A stretch of DNA of 64,000 nucleotides from Colletes latitarsis (Eukaryota > Arthropoda > Insecta > Hymenoptera > Colletidae): contig NC_135136.1 in the NCBI RefSeq assembly GCF_051014445.1, positions 29,654,001 through 29,718,000 on the forward strand. The letters run 5' to 3'. Below are positions 49,714-59,265 of this stretch, one piece after another. The notes beneath the pieces are model-generated. The model had not been told where the DNA came from, searched no databases, and saw only the letters and a list, made by a program, of their open reading frames with translations. The stretch's first letter is position 1; the number at the start of each line of letters is the position of its first letter. The translations under genes were made by a program, and so were the position numbers.

Positions 49714-51110
49714 TTAACACGTTGACTGCCAGAGTAAACACTTAAAATTGTTTACGAGACCACAACTTTGATTTTAAACGATTGTAAACTACCTGAAAGT
49801 CATAGTATTTATTCTTTCCCAGACATTCACGAATCCTATCGAAATTTATTTTCTTCGACATCTCAACTTGAGAATTCATTTTGTTAAGTAGAAATGTATT
49901 TAATTTGAATTAGACCAATTAAGAATATAAAACCACATTTTACTAATAAAATAGTAAATGTTTACCTGGAACATATTTATTTAAGTAAACATATGAGCAA
50001 ATATTACATGTTGCGAAACAGGACAGGTTTGGTTATATCATAAGAGAAAAGGGAAAATAAAAAGAAATACATATGCAAAGTGGCCTATGTAACTTGTGCA
50101 CCTCTATAACTTCCACAGAATTGCTCAAAAAAATGTTATATAAAAGAAATTGCATGGTTTGAAAGGGTACACTATCTAGTGCATTTGTCTTTTTCATAGG
50201 TGAAGGTCTTTCGGAGATTTGAAGGTTAACTTTGTTTTTTTAAATAGAATAATATAATTTTTTATACCACAATATGCAAGAATATTAAATTCTGAATAGA
50301 AAGTGTTGATCTGTATTAGCTCAAAACATAATAACTAATGGGAAATTTCACTTTATTTCTTGAAAATAATTTTTCCAGAACGATTTGAATTTTTTTTTTT
50401 CGCTGAAGAATTTAGACGTCTTGTCGATTTTTCTTACAAATACGTTTTTCATTTTTAGTAATTTTGTTTGACGCCTTACAGAAAAGTTGTCTAATACTTT
50501 TTTGTAGGTACCCATGAGCACTATTTTCATTCCAAATTTCATTGAAATATATTCACTATTGTGGGAGTTATGGAAGTTTGAAAAGTGGGCCATTTTTATG
50601 GGGTTTTTCTTATTTTGCAATGTCAAAGATCAACTTTACGAATATTTTTACGATTTCTACATATTCTTCACGTAAATACGCGTTGTTTGCATTTTGAAAT
50701 ATTAAAATCGTCCAATCCGTTCAGGAGTTATGGCATTTTAAAGATTCACATAAAATTTCGGGGGACCTTTTTCAGGCCTATGATTATATTTTTGGTAAGG
50801 AATTTTTTGTTCGAAAATGCGTAGGATTTCGAGGGTATGTCTATTGCCCAAAAATGATTGTAATTGACCACCCTAACCGAAAATGATTTTTCCGTGAATG
50901 ATTTGAAATTTTTCAATTTAATTTTTTAATAACTTTTTATCGAAGCCTCAATCAACAAATTGGTATTCTTGATTTTCGTCTTATTTTGGCCTCTAATATC
51001 TCCCATTAAAATTTTTCCTATGGGTGGCCGAACACCCTGTAAATTTTTTTAGTTCCATAATACAAAATTCAGTTACCCGTATATGAGTGACGTGACAGTC
51101 AAAGTGTTAA
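49714..51110. mobile_element. piggyBac-like element with a nested family A copy
   Basis: TTAACACGTTGACTGCCA at 49714 and the complement TTAACACTTTGACTGTCA at 51110 form TTAA-flanked inverted ends 1.4 kb apart. The interior contains family A copy 14 (50361-51041), most simply a later insertion, and a fragment resembling the 34448 element near 50225. Confidence 0.6.
50361..51041 (+). mobile_element. Family A element, copy 14 (forward, left half missing)
   Basis: It starts within a module (gaaaataatttttccag), includes the central segment, and ends GGTGGCCGAACACCCTGTA. The minus frame 50348-50626 is another member of the recurring peptide series. Confidence 0.88.
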
Positions 51111-51550
51111 AGCGTTTGAGTTGAACTCTATTATCACACAATATCGAACCAAAGTATCAGCACAGACTAATTTTTCATAATACAATCGTGTTTGACCCGG
51201 AAACGAAAAACGAAATTTTATTAGATCTCGTTTTAAAATAATAAAATTATAAAATAAGTCTCCAAATTATATGTACATGCAAAAAACTTGGAAATCGAAC
51301 AATTTTTGGACCAGTAATCGTAGTAAATGAAAGTAACCAAAAATCGGTTCAGTACCAAACGCATTAAAAAGTATTTTTCCACAAATAACGCAAAAAGATA
51401 TTGCAAAGAAGTACCGCGCTAGAAATTCTGCGCAAAATTCATCTTAGCCCAGAGTGTACGTAGCAAAGTTTGAGAAACGTTGGTCGAGCACATTAATTTT
51501 CGCCGTCTTACACGATCACTGGTAAAGCAATTAATACTTGGTGCTTGCAG
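51111..51550. other. Intron end before DAGL exon 4
   Basis: AT-rich, becoming more mixed towards the acceptor gtgcttgcag at 51541-51550. The open frames here are antisense shadows of exons 4 and 5. Confidence 0.6.
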
Positions 51551-51635
51551 AAAAGTGATACGCGCGTACCAGGATAGCTGGGACAACAGGTGTAGGCTGC
51601 TGTTTTGCTGCATGGGCAATTCCGATAGAAGCCGA
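51551..51635 (+). CDS. inaE: DAGL exon 4 of window: linker to hydrolase domain
   Basis: This 85-nt exon follows gtgcttgcag and ends cga|gtaagt. The ag left over from exon 3 plus the first a gives arginine, then KVIRAYQDSWDNRCRLLFCC and MGNSDRSR. This is almost the same as the inaE stretch around AYQDSWDHRCRLLFCCMG. The cysteine pair is a conserved family feature. It ends in phase 0 and is followed by an intron of only 65 bp, so exons 4 and 5 behave as a closely spaced pair after a 7.3-kb intron. Confidence 0.94.
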
Positions 51636-51700
51636 GTAAGTGTCGCCAAGAGAACGCGAAACCCATCTGGCGTTTCCAATAAATGTGACACGTTTTCCAG

Positions 51701-52029
51701 AACTCGTTCGCGGACATCGCCAGGCTGTTGAGCGACTTCTTCCGCGACCTTGACGTGGTGCCATCGGACGTGGTGGCCGGGCTGGTGCTCCTTAGGAAGT
51801 TCCAGAAGGTCGAGAGAGAATTGATAGTGAAACAGCGGAAAAACGATACGTACGAGTTTCTGTCGGGCGTGCCAGTTACTCCTCGCACCAAATTCCTGTC
51901 CTTGACCGAGGACGGTGATCTGGGCCACTTTCAATTGGCCATTTATTATATGCACTTCGCCCTGGCAGCATACGGCTGGCCCATGTTCCTCTATAGTCAT
52001 TCCACCGGTCTCTGTCAGTTGTGTGCAAG
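51701..52029 (+). CDS. inaE: DAGL exon 5 of window: start of the lipase catalytic domain
   Basis: The acceptor is cgttttccag and the donor is ag|gtaatat. Translation opens NSFADIARLLSDFFRDLDVV then PSDVVAGLVLLRKFQKVERE, followed by YEFLSGVPVTPRTKFLSL and YYMHFALAAYGWPMFLY, ending GLCQLCA plus a split codon. FFRDLDVVPSD and AAYGWP are DAGL hallmarks. The exon is GC-richer than its surroundings, as expected for conserved coding sequence in an AT-rich genome. A 193-codon antisense reading frame over it is a shadow. A 406-bp tandem array begins about 50 bp after the donor. Confidence 0.95.
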
Positions 52030-52078
52030 GTAATATCGTCCGGTAGCGTGGCGCCGTACGTTATCACGTCGTGAGCGA

Positions 52079-54062
52079 TGCGATCGATTGATTTTCAGCA
52101 GTGTTTCAACGTCCATTTATTAACCAAACGGTCGCTGCTTGACGTTTAACCACGTGAAATTAATGGTACGGCGATGACATAAATCGGATTGATCGAACAT
52201 TGTACGATTCTTTTTATTTTTAATAATATTAGGTCGCTGGGATATTTCTTCGCGTGATTAATACGAACATTTTGATTAACCAGATATCTGAAATAAAATT
52301 TGATCAGTTAACCGGGGATTAGTATATTTAAAGTTTTCAAGAGGGATATTCTAGTCTAAAGTTTCATTTTGTTGGTCTTTTTAAGAAGGTTTAGAATTTG
52401 TTTCGACTAAAAATAATTAAAACTGACTGAGTTATGTGTCACTGAACAAGGTTCCTTTAAAAAAAAGTTTCATCTATTGGCTGGCATGATCAATTAATTT
52501 TCAGCAGTGTTTCAACGTCCATTTATGTACGACGACGACATAAATCGGATTAATCGAACATTGTACGGTTCTTTCTATTTTTAATAATATTAGGTCGCTG
52601 GGATATTTCTTCGCGTGTTTAATACGAATTTTTTGATTAACCGGATATCTGGAACAAAATTCGATCAGTTAGCCGGGGATTAGTATATTTAAAATTTTCA
52701 AGAGGGGTATTCTAGTCTAAAGTTTCATTTTGTTGGTCTTTTTAAGAAGATTTACAATTTTCTTCGAGTAAAAATAATTAAAACTGACTGAGTTATGTGT
52801 CACTGAACAAGGTTCCTTTAAAAAAAAGTTTCATCTACTGGCTGGCATGATCAATTGATTTTCAACAGTGTTTCAACGTCCATTTATTAACCAAACGGTC
52901 GCTGCTTGACGTTTAACCACGTGAAATTAATGGTACGGCGATGACATAAATCGGATTGATCGAACATTGTACGATTCTTTCTATTTTTAATAATATTAGG
53001 TCGCTGGGATATTTCTTCGCGTGTTTAATACGAATTTTTTGATTAACCGGATATCTGGAACAAAATTCGATCAGTTAGCCGGGGATTAGTATATTTAAAA
53101 TTTTCAAGAGGGGTATTCTAGTCTAAAGTTTCATTTTGTTGGTCTTTTTAAGAAGATTTACAATTTTCTTCGAGTAAAAATAATTAAAACTGACTGAGTT
53201 ATGTGCCACTGAACAAGGTTCCTTTAAAAAAAAGTTTCATCTACTGGCTGGCATGATCAATTGATTTTCAACAGTGTTTCAACGTCCATTTATTAACCAA
53301 ACGGTCGCTGCTTGACGTTTAACCACGTGAAATTAATGGTACGGCGATGACATAAATCGGATTGATCGAACATTGTACGATTCTTTTTATTTTTAATAAT
53401 ATTAGGTCGCTGGGATATTTCTTCGCGTGTTTAATACGAATTTTTTGATTAACCGGATATCTGGAACAAAATTCGATCAGTTAGCCGGGGATTAGTATAT
53501 TTAAAATTTTCAAGAGGGGTATTCTAGTCTAAAGTTTCATTTTGTTGGTCTTTTTAAGAAGATTTACAATTTTCTTCGAGTAAAAATAATTAAAACTGAC
53601 TGAGTTATGTGTCACTGAACAAGGTTCCTTTAAAAAAAAGTTTCATCTACTGGCTGGCATGATCAATTGATTTTCAACAGTGTTTCAACGTCCATTTATT
53701 AACCAAACGGTTGCTACTTGACGTTTAACCACGTGAAATTAATGGTACGGCGATGACATAAATCGGATTGATCGAACATTGTACGATTCTTTTTATTTTT
53801 AATAATATTAGGTCGCTGGGATATGTCTTCGCGTGTTTAATACGAATTTTTTGATTAACCGGATATCTGGAACAAAATTCGATCAGTTAGCCGGGGATTA
53901 GTATATTTAAAGTTTTCAAGAGGGGTATTCTAGTCTAAAGTTTCATTTTGTTGGTCTTTTTAAGAAGGTTTAGAATTTGTTTCGACTAAAAATAATTAAA
54001 ACTGACTGAGTTATGTATCACTGAACAAGGTTCCTTTAAAAAAAGTTTCATCTACTGGCTGA
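52079..54062. repeat. Five tandem copies of a 406-bp unit
   Basis: The phrase gtgtttcaacgtccattta occurs at about 52101, 52507, 52868, 53274 and 53680, a spacing of 406, 361, 406 and 406 bp. The second unit lacks a 45-bp piece (taaccaaacggtcgctg and following). Units 3 to 5 are nearly identical, so the array expanded recently. It contains no coding frame and begins about 50 bp after the exon 5 donor. Each unit includes a gattttca(g/a)cag acceptor-like word. Confidence 0.95.
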
Positions 54063-54688
54063 CACGATTACGATCATTTTGCTTATTCGAAATGAAATAT
54101 CAAAAAAGTTATTGATTAGTATAATTGTGAGTATGAACCAAAAGAAAAAAAAGTAATAAAAATTTACAAAATGGTGGTACCGTGAATGTCGAATATCGAT
54201 CTGGTTGACTTTTCTCCATGTTTAAGAAAACTATATTCATAGTTGCATATATAATATTTTATTTTAATGTATCAAAAATTCTAAAACAAGTAACTAATTA
54301 CACAAAAAATAATGGCACTCCTTACCTTAACTCCTAATCTACTACTCACCATGTACACATAATTGTTACGCAGCAAATTTTGCAAATATCCCAGAGAAAC
54401 TAGCAATTTCCTCGAACTTTTCTTCACGAATGATTTCTCTAAACTGAACTCGAACGTACAAGTTTAAACACTTATATCGCTTACTATTGTGCGTTTAGGA
54501 AACACAGTTTAGCTCTATAGAAAACATCGACTGAGAGTTACGAGTCCGCCGTTTCCTCCCTGTCGAAGTTTGATTATTTTGTTACAACTTTCTTATCTTA
54601 TACTATGTAAAAACATAAGGAACGTGCTTTTATCATAGCAGAAAATAATTATGGTAAAAAACGTGCAATGTTTTCCAAATTATAAATT
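54063..54688. other. Intronic stretch, nothing recognised
   Basis: AT-rich sequence between the tandem array and the mariner fragment. Confidence 0.5.
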
Positions 54689-55270
54689 AGGTTGAGGAAA
54701 AAGAAATCCATTATTTTCACGTTTATTTCAAAACTTTATTTAACATGGTTTGGATTGTCGGATGTAGGTCAAATATGTACCATTTTGTTTTATAATTGGT
54801 TGCCATTCGATTTCGTTCCGTTTGGCCAAGGCGTCGCAGATGGAAACTCGATCCATCATGTTTTTTTTCATCAATTCATGTCTTACTCAAACATCGAGCT
54901 TCTTTTTAAATCCAGCATTATGTAAATGGTTTAAAACTGTTTTATGGTCCATCTTTAGCTCCTGGGTGATGCTACCACTGCTTTCATGTCGGTCTATCTC
55001 GATCGTTCCCAAGATTTTATCGACATTTTCGACGACGGTCCTATTTGTGCGAGGTGTAATTGCGCGTAATTGGCTGTCACAAAAAAAGTGTCTTTTTTGA
55101 CACTCTTTATTTAACATTCTGAGTTTTGAGGAGTTTAATTTAGGACTTTTCTTCATTTCGTTTACAATTTTACATTTTCCTCTATCAGATAACTTGGGAC
55201 CACTTCGATTCCCACTATCAAAATCTGATTCATTTATAAATCGTTTTACAATGCTTCTAACAGTAAAATC
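54689..55270 (-). pseudogene. Broken mariner transposase, with a Tc1-like N-terminal part
   Basis: The low-coordinate end has a mariner terminus, TTAGGTTGAGGAAAAAGA. On the minus strand, the frame at 55060-54887 reads VENVDKILGTIEIDRHESSG then SITQELKMDHKTVLNHLHNA then GFKKKLDV, a mariner helix-turn-helix region. After a stop it continues as DRVSICDALAKRNEI, then jumps to EWQPIIKQNGTYL, the mariner C-terminus, so the catalytic core is deleted. Upstream (about 55270-55090) the frame reads VRSIVKRF then SGPKLSDRGKCKIVNEMKKS, which looks Tc1-like instead. No matching terminus was found at the high-coordinate side. It is inactive. Confidence 0.75.
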
Positions 55271-55488
55271 TACATTTCAACTGTTGTTAAGCGTCGGTGA
55301 TCACTATACTAATACAAATATTCAAATTATTCGCTTCTTTCTACATTGAAAAATTTTCTTTCAAGCCCCTGTAAGACTGTTTCGACATTCCTCCCAGAAA
55401 TCACGCCGCTACTCGGAGAAACACTGCTGGAATTTGTCAAATCGTTTAAAAGAACAGAGAAGAATAATGTTACAATTTTTGTCGCCAG

Positions 55489-55684
55489 ATTACGATGCGG
55501 CTGTTTCCCGTGTCGCGGCCACGAAGATGGTGCGACAGTGGTGGAGGACAATTGTTGCCAGTGCAATTACGCTGCGCTAAGAAAGATGGTCGACGTCGCC
55601 GAGGTGGAGGTCATTTACGCCACTTTCCACGTCGACGTCGGTGAGACGCCGTTCTTCGTCGTGCTCGATTACACAAAAAAAAAG
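55489..55684 (+). CDS. inaE: DAGL exon 6 of window: cysteine-rich insert and hydrolase strand
   Basis: The acceptor is tttttgtcgccag. The split codon gives arginine, then LRCGCFPCRGHEDGATVVED then NCCQCNYAALRKMV, later IYATFHVDVGETPFFVVLDY then TKKK. DNCCQCNYAAL and the ETPFFVALDY-type motif are family signatures. The donor is aag|gtttcg, a weak match beyond GT, and it follows a run of nine A's (55675-55683) coding TKKK. Reading through the donor stops after VSRVPY. The next exon joins in phase 0 as VVVSIRG, which fixes this junction despite the weak site. Confidence 0.94.
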
Positions 55685-56104
55685 GTTTCGCGCGTTCCTT
55701 ATTGATTCGCATGCACTGATAGTATTAGTTTTACGCTAGACTCGCAGAAAATAATTAATTAAATTCGATTTCCAATCGCCACGATGCGACGGAGATTAAA
55801 GCAACGGGGTCGCGTGCCGCGTCGCGTCGCGTTTCGCGATTAATTAAGAGCTAAATGGATCTCGTTGAGCTGGCCACTCGATGAATTTTTCAGCGGCCAT
55901 TTAACGCGTCATCGCGTTGTAACGTGTACCACGATTGCTCAATGGCGAGATCGCGAAGATTTTCGTGTGCCAAAATTTAAGTTGGCCCGGACGAGCAAAC
56001 GACCCGATCGATAAATAATTCACGTACTACTTCTTACCTCTGGTCCGTCGGTTGAAGTTAACTTTTGGCAACCGCGTTTCATTGAATAACAGCGTGATAA
56101 ACGT
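55685..56104. other. Intron after DAGL exon 6, GC-richer start
   Basis: Beyond the gtttcg donor the sequence stays CpG-containing to about 56050 (repeated gcgtcgcgtcgcg near 55820). No coding or repeat family. Confidence 0.5.
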
Positions 56105-56822
56105 TTCCTGTTTTAACGGAGGCAAAAAGAAAATTTAATTTAATAGTAAATGTTTCGACTCTAGTTCTAGTTATTTTCAGCTTAACGAAATACAAAATAT
56201 TTAATGTAAAAAATTAAAGATGTATTGGAAACTTAACTATCTAGTCCAAGAATATTGCTATAAAAATATAATTATTTTTGTTATTTGACTTCTCAGTCAG
56301 TTTTGACGGAGGCAAATTTTAAAAAAAAATTTTCAGCTTAATTAAACACAAAATATTTGATGTAAAACATTAAAGATATATTGGAAACTTAACTATCTAG
56401 TCCAAGAATATTACTATAAAAATATAATTATTTTTGTTATTCGACTTCTTAGTCAGTTTTAACGGAGGCAAATTTTTAAAAAAAGGTTTAATTTAATATT
56501 AAATATTTCAACTCTAGATCTAGTTATTTTCAGCTTAACGAAACACAAAATATTTGATGTAAAAAATTAAAGATGTATTGGAAACTTAACTATCTAGTCC
56601 AAGAATATTGCTATAAAAATATAATTATTCTTGTTATTCGACTTCTTAGTCAGTTTTAACGGAGGCAAATTTTTAAAAAAGGTTTAATTTAATATTAAAT
56701 ATTTCAACTCTAGATCTAGTTACTTTCAGCTTAACGAAACACAAAATATTTAATGTAAAACATTAAAGATATATTGGAAACTTAACTATCTAGTCCAAGA
56801 ATATATTACTATAAAAATATAA
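56105..56822. repeat. Four degenerate tandem copies, 156-197 bp spacing
   Basis: The phrase tttt(a/g)acggaggcaaa occurs at 56111, 56301, 56457 and 56654. Each unit carries cagcttaa..aaacacaaaatattt, attaaagat(g/a)tattgg, aaacttaactatctagtcca and gactataaaaatataa-type blocks. The second unit lacks the ctagttctagtta piece. Confidence 0.88.
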
Positions 56823-57105
56823 GGGATAATAGTAGTATAAGAACAAATTCTTTTAAGTAAAGAAAGAAAGAAGAAAATGGAGGATAATGAATTCTCATCT
56901 ATGTGATGTTACAACATTTTCGCTGTTAATTATCTATTTTAAGAATATAGAAATACTTTATACATTTTATACAAAACCAATTTTTTAAGAATTTGCATCC
57001 TTTAACAATAATTCACATTGTGTAACTTCAGTTCAGTCCTTAAATAAAATTTAAAGAAAAATTGCAGAATTGTACAGAAGAAAGTAAAACATTCTTTAAC
57101 ACTAA
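56823..57105. other. Intronic stretch, nothing recognised
   Basis: Short AT-rich sequence before a piggyBac-like end. Confidence 0.5.
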
Positions 57106-57260
57106 ACCTACCATGGCCAATCAAATGATCGTTTTTAAAATTTTGTTTAGAATTTCTAACATACAAATTATTTTAGCGCCATTTAACTTCACAGTTAACT
57201 TTACAGTGAATTTTCTCAATATTCACTTTTATTCTTATTGTTTGTTTTCTGAGAAAAATA
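57106..57260. mobile_element. piggyBac-like left end, interrupted
   Basis: TTAACACTAAACCTACCATG and the following tttagaatttctaac, tttagcgccatttaac and tctgagaaaaata blocks match the left end of the 2618 element. The match stops at aaaaata, exactly where family A copy 15 begins. Confidence 0.75.
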
Positions 57261-57575
57261 TACAGGGTGTTCGGCCACATCTGGGAAAAATTTTAATGTG
57301 AGATTCTAGGGATCAAAATAAGACACAAATCAAGAATACCAATTTGTTGATTGAGGCTTCGTTATAAAGTTATTAACTTTTAAAGTTCTACCTGTAGAAC
57401 CACTATCGCGCGCACGCAGCTGTTCGCAGATTGCCGTTCTACAGGCGGAACTTCAAACGTTAATAATCTTATAACGAAGTCTTGATCAACAAATTGGTAT
57501 TCTTGATTTTCGTCTCATTTTGGCCTCTAGAATCCCCCATTAAAATTTTTCCCAGGGGTGGCCGAACACCCTGTA
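57261..57575. mobile_element. Family A element, copy 15 (short, 0.32 kb)
   Basis: It is complete from TACAGGGTGTTCGGCCACAT to GTGGCCGAACACCCTGTA. The interior is only about 70 bp (57390-57460) and carries gcgcgcacgcagctgttcgc, shared with the right arm of copy 2. It was inserted into a piggyBac-like end. Confidence 0.92.
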
Positions 57576-58091
57576 CAGGGAGGAGAGTGTTAAGAAAGAA
57601 GGTCAGTCTGGTAAAGACGTTGTTACCTTGAACAGTCCGTAAGAGAACGTGTCACAAGCAGTTTGATAAAGACGTGTTACCTTGAGCAGTCCTGTTAGAG
57701 ACGTCGTTACGCACAGTCTGGTAAAGACGTAGTCGCGTGTTATAGTTCAGATCATTGTTGTAACAGTTCAGATAATTATTATATCTTTAACCTACGTGTG
57801 GCTACAGTAACCCACATCACTCGCGAATAAACGTTTAACCATTGTGGGGTAGCTTGACGGGTTATCATTTTACCCCCTAGCCCTCTCAAGTTCATACGTA
57901 AGAAGTAATATATCCTAGCTGGTCAGGATTGAATATACAGTAGAAAACACTGTTTCGATTGTTATTAAAGACGATCACTTGAGAAAATAAAGCTATCGGA
58001 TAATATACCTCTAGCAATCGCTTTTACCCTTAACTGGAGCGAACTTAAACCGGAATGGTTAATCACCAATTTTGCGCTCTCTCTTTTTAAG
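57576..58091. repeat. Short degenerate repeats, possible solo LTR
   Basis: cagt(c/t)tg(g/a)taaagacgt recurs at about 57606, 57660 and 57715, with ttgttaccttga(a/g)cagtcc between. The stretch starts near tgttaag (57589) and includes cgcgaataaacgtttaacc, which resembles an LTR polyadenylation region. No target duplication was found. It then runs into the exon 7 acceptor. Confidence 0.4.
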
Positions 58092-58280
58092 GTTGTCGTT
58101 AGTATACGAGGAACCCTCAGCATGAAGGACGTGTTAACGGATCTGAACGCGGAGGGTGAAGTGTTACCATTGTCGCCGCCGAGAGACGACTGGCTGGGAC
58201 ACAAGGGGATGGTTCAAGCCGCCGAATATATTCGAAAAAAGCTGCTCGACGAAGAAATTATATCTCGTGCGCTCGCTAAG
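58092..58280 (+). CDS. inaE: DAGL exon 7 of window: SIRGTLS hydrolase segment
   Basis: The acceptor is ctctttttaag and the donor is aag|gtatcg. Both ends are in phase 0 and the length is 63 codons. Translation is VVVSIRGTLSMKDVLTDLNA then EGEVLPLSPPRDDWLGHKGM then VQAAEYIRKKLLDEEI, ending SRALAK. RGTLSMKDVLTDLNAE and WLGHKGMV are strongly conserved in DAGLs. Family knowledge places this strand region beside the active site of the alpha/beta-hydrolase fold. The intron to exon 8 is 694 bp and contains a perfect 14-bp inverted repeat (listed separately). Confidence 0.95.
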
Positions 58281-58523
58281 GTATCGCTTAACGTCGTCGT
58301 CGCCTTAAATGTAAATTCGTGTTGTCTCGATGTAAACGATGGCTCGTTTAAACGGAATAATTACACTTATCGTTGCACACGTACCCTATGTCGAATCACG
58401 AAGAGAATAGCTGGAAGGAAAAGATCCAAGCGCGATGATTACTTTCATACCTTTGATACACAGGGTGCCTCAGCACTTTGTAAACTAAACTGTATCAGGA
58501 TCTTTTATACTATTCCTCAGTTT

Positions 58524-58571
58524 AGTCTTTAACAAGCTAAAGTAAAAAGTTTTTTCTGCTTGTTAAAGACT
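58524..58571. other. Perfect 14-bp inverted repeat in the exon 7-8 intron
   Basis: AGTCTTTAACAAGC at 58524-58537 and its exact complement at 58558-58571 are separated by 20 bases. Pairing extends a little outward. It would form a hairpin in the pre-mRNA. It is too short for an ordinary microRNA precursor, and its function is unknown. Confidence 0.5.
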
Positions 58572-58974
58572 AGATGAATATTGTATTTTATTAATACAAG
58601 TTACTTAAACTACTATTATTTAGTTTATTTAGTAAAAATTTACTAATTTAAATTTGATGAAAGTTGCGACGGATTTTCATGTATTGTTATTAAAGTGAGA
58701 GGTGAGAATCGATTGAAAATATCTCATCAAATTTTGGGGGGGAATCGAGAATTTTGAGACACTTAATAATTATTTTCTTCGAGAAACAGAAATAGAAATT
58801 TCAGACATTTTCAAGATGAGATATTCAAGCGCAATTACTATTTCATAAACGAGTAATTGAGTGGAAATTGATGCATTGTGCGAGACAGTACACTTCGTCG
58901 TTTATGCTTGACACGACGACGGTAGAAATGGTCTTTGGTTTTTTAGTTGGAAATCGTTCAAATTACTTCTTCAG

Positions 58975-59265
58975 GACACGTCGAGAGGAACCCATCAGTT
59001 CGGTCTGGTTCTCGTTGGACATTCTTTAGGAGCGGGTACAGCGGCCATCCTGGCGATATTGCTCAAGCAAGACTACCCGGACTTGGTGTGCTTTTCGTTC
59101 GCTCCGCCGGGTGGTCTGTTGAGCATGCCTGCTCAGCAGTACACGCAAGAATTTATTACGTCCGTCGTGGTCGGGAAAGACGTCGTGCCCAGGATAGGTC
59201 TTCGACAAATGGAAAGTTTAAGGGCTGATCTTATCAACGCCATAAAGAGGAGCGTCGATCCGAAA
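58975..59265 (+). CDS. inaE: DAGL exon 8 of window: catalytic serine and aspartate
   Basis: The acceptor is acttcttcag and the donor is aaa|gtacgt. The 97 codons start DTSRGTHQFGLVLVGHSLGA then GTAAILAILLKQDYPDLVCF. GHSLGAG is the nucleophile elbow, with the serine at codon 17 of the exon. SFAPPGGLLSMPAQQY follows, then EFITSVVVGKDVVPRIGL, whose GKD aspartate is the second triad member by comparison with human DAGL-alpha. The exon closes DLINAIKRSVDPK. The catalytic histidine belongs to a later exon. No WK-type continuation exon was found between 59266 and 64000. Confidence 0.96.

Larger units (their letters stand above)
26038..59265 (+). other. inaE: Partial transcription unit of sn-1-specific diacylglycerol lipase (eight internal exons)
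   Basis: Seen: eight exons at 26038-26249, 42616-42717, 44023-44209, 51551-51635, 51701-52029, 55489-55684, 58092-58280 and 58975-59265. Each is bounded by AG and GT, and they splice without a stop into about 530 codons (1591 nt). Intron phases agree at every junction. Known of the family: DAGL cleaves the sn-1 acyl chain of diacylglycerol to give monoacylglycerols such as 2-arachidonoylglycerol. It is a multipass plasma-membrane serine hydrolase, and the Drosophila inaE product acts in photoreceptor signalling. The GHSLGAG core resembles DAGL-alpha and inaE more than DAGL-beta. Introns are 16366, 1305, 7341, 65, 3459, 2407 and 694 bp. The N-terminal exon and everything after the DPK at the end of exon 8, including the catalytic histidine, are missing. 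No frameshift or stop suggests decay. Confidence 0.93.

Noticed and set aside
51419..52000. 193-codon minus-strand open frame, the longest in the window
   Set aside because: It lies antisense to DAGL exons 4 and 5, whose plus-strand translation matches a known family with proper splice sites. The antisense frame has no recognisable similarity.
52079..54062. Regularly spaced repeats considered as a CRISPR-like array
   Set aside because: Units are 406 bp of continuous near-identity without short repeats and unique spacers, in an intron of an animal gene.
54692..54925. Plus-strand frames opposite the mariner relic
   Set aside because: They read the complement of a recognisable transposase fragment.
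55327..55566. Minus-strand frame over DAGL exon 6
   Set aside because: Antisense shadow; the plus frame carries the DNCCQCNYAAL signature.
57965..58204. Minus-strand frame over DAGL exon 7
   Set aside because: Antisense shadow of the conserved RGTLSMKDVLTDL segment.
58459..58480. acacagggtgcctcagc as another family A end
   Set aside because: Only the first eight bases match; the rest of the inverted end is absent.
58947..59228. 93-codon plus-strand frame and a 60-codon minus frame over exon 8
   Set aside because: They are shadows; the frame with GHSLGAG and GKDVVPRIGL is the coding one.
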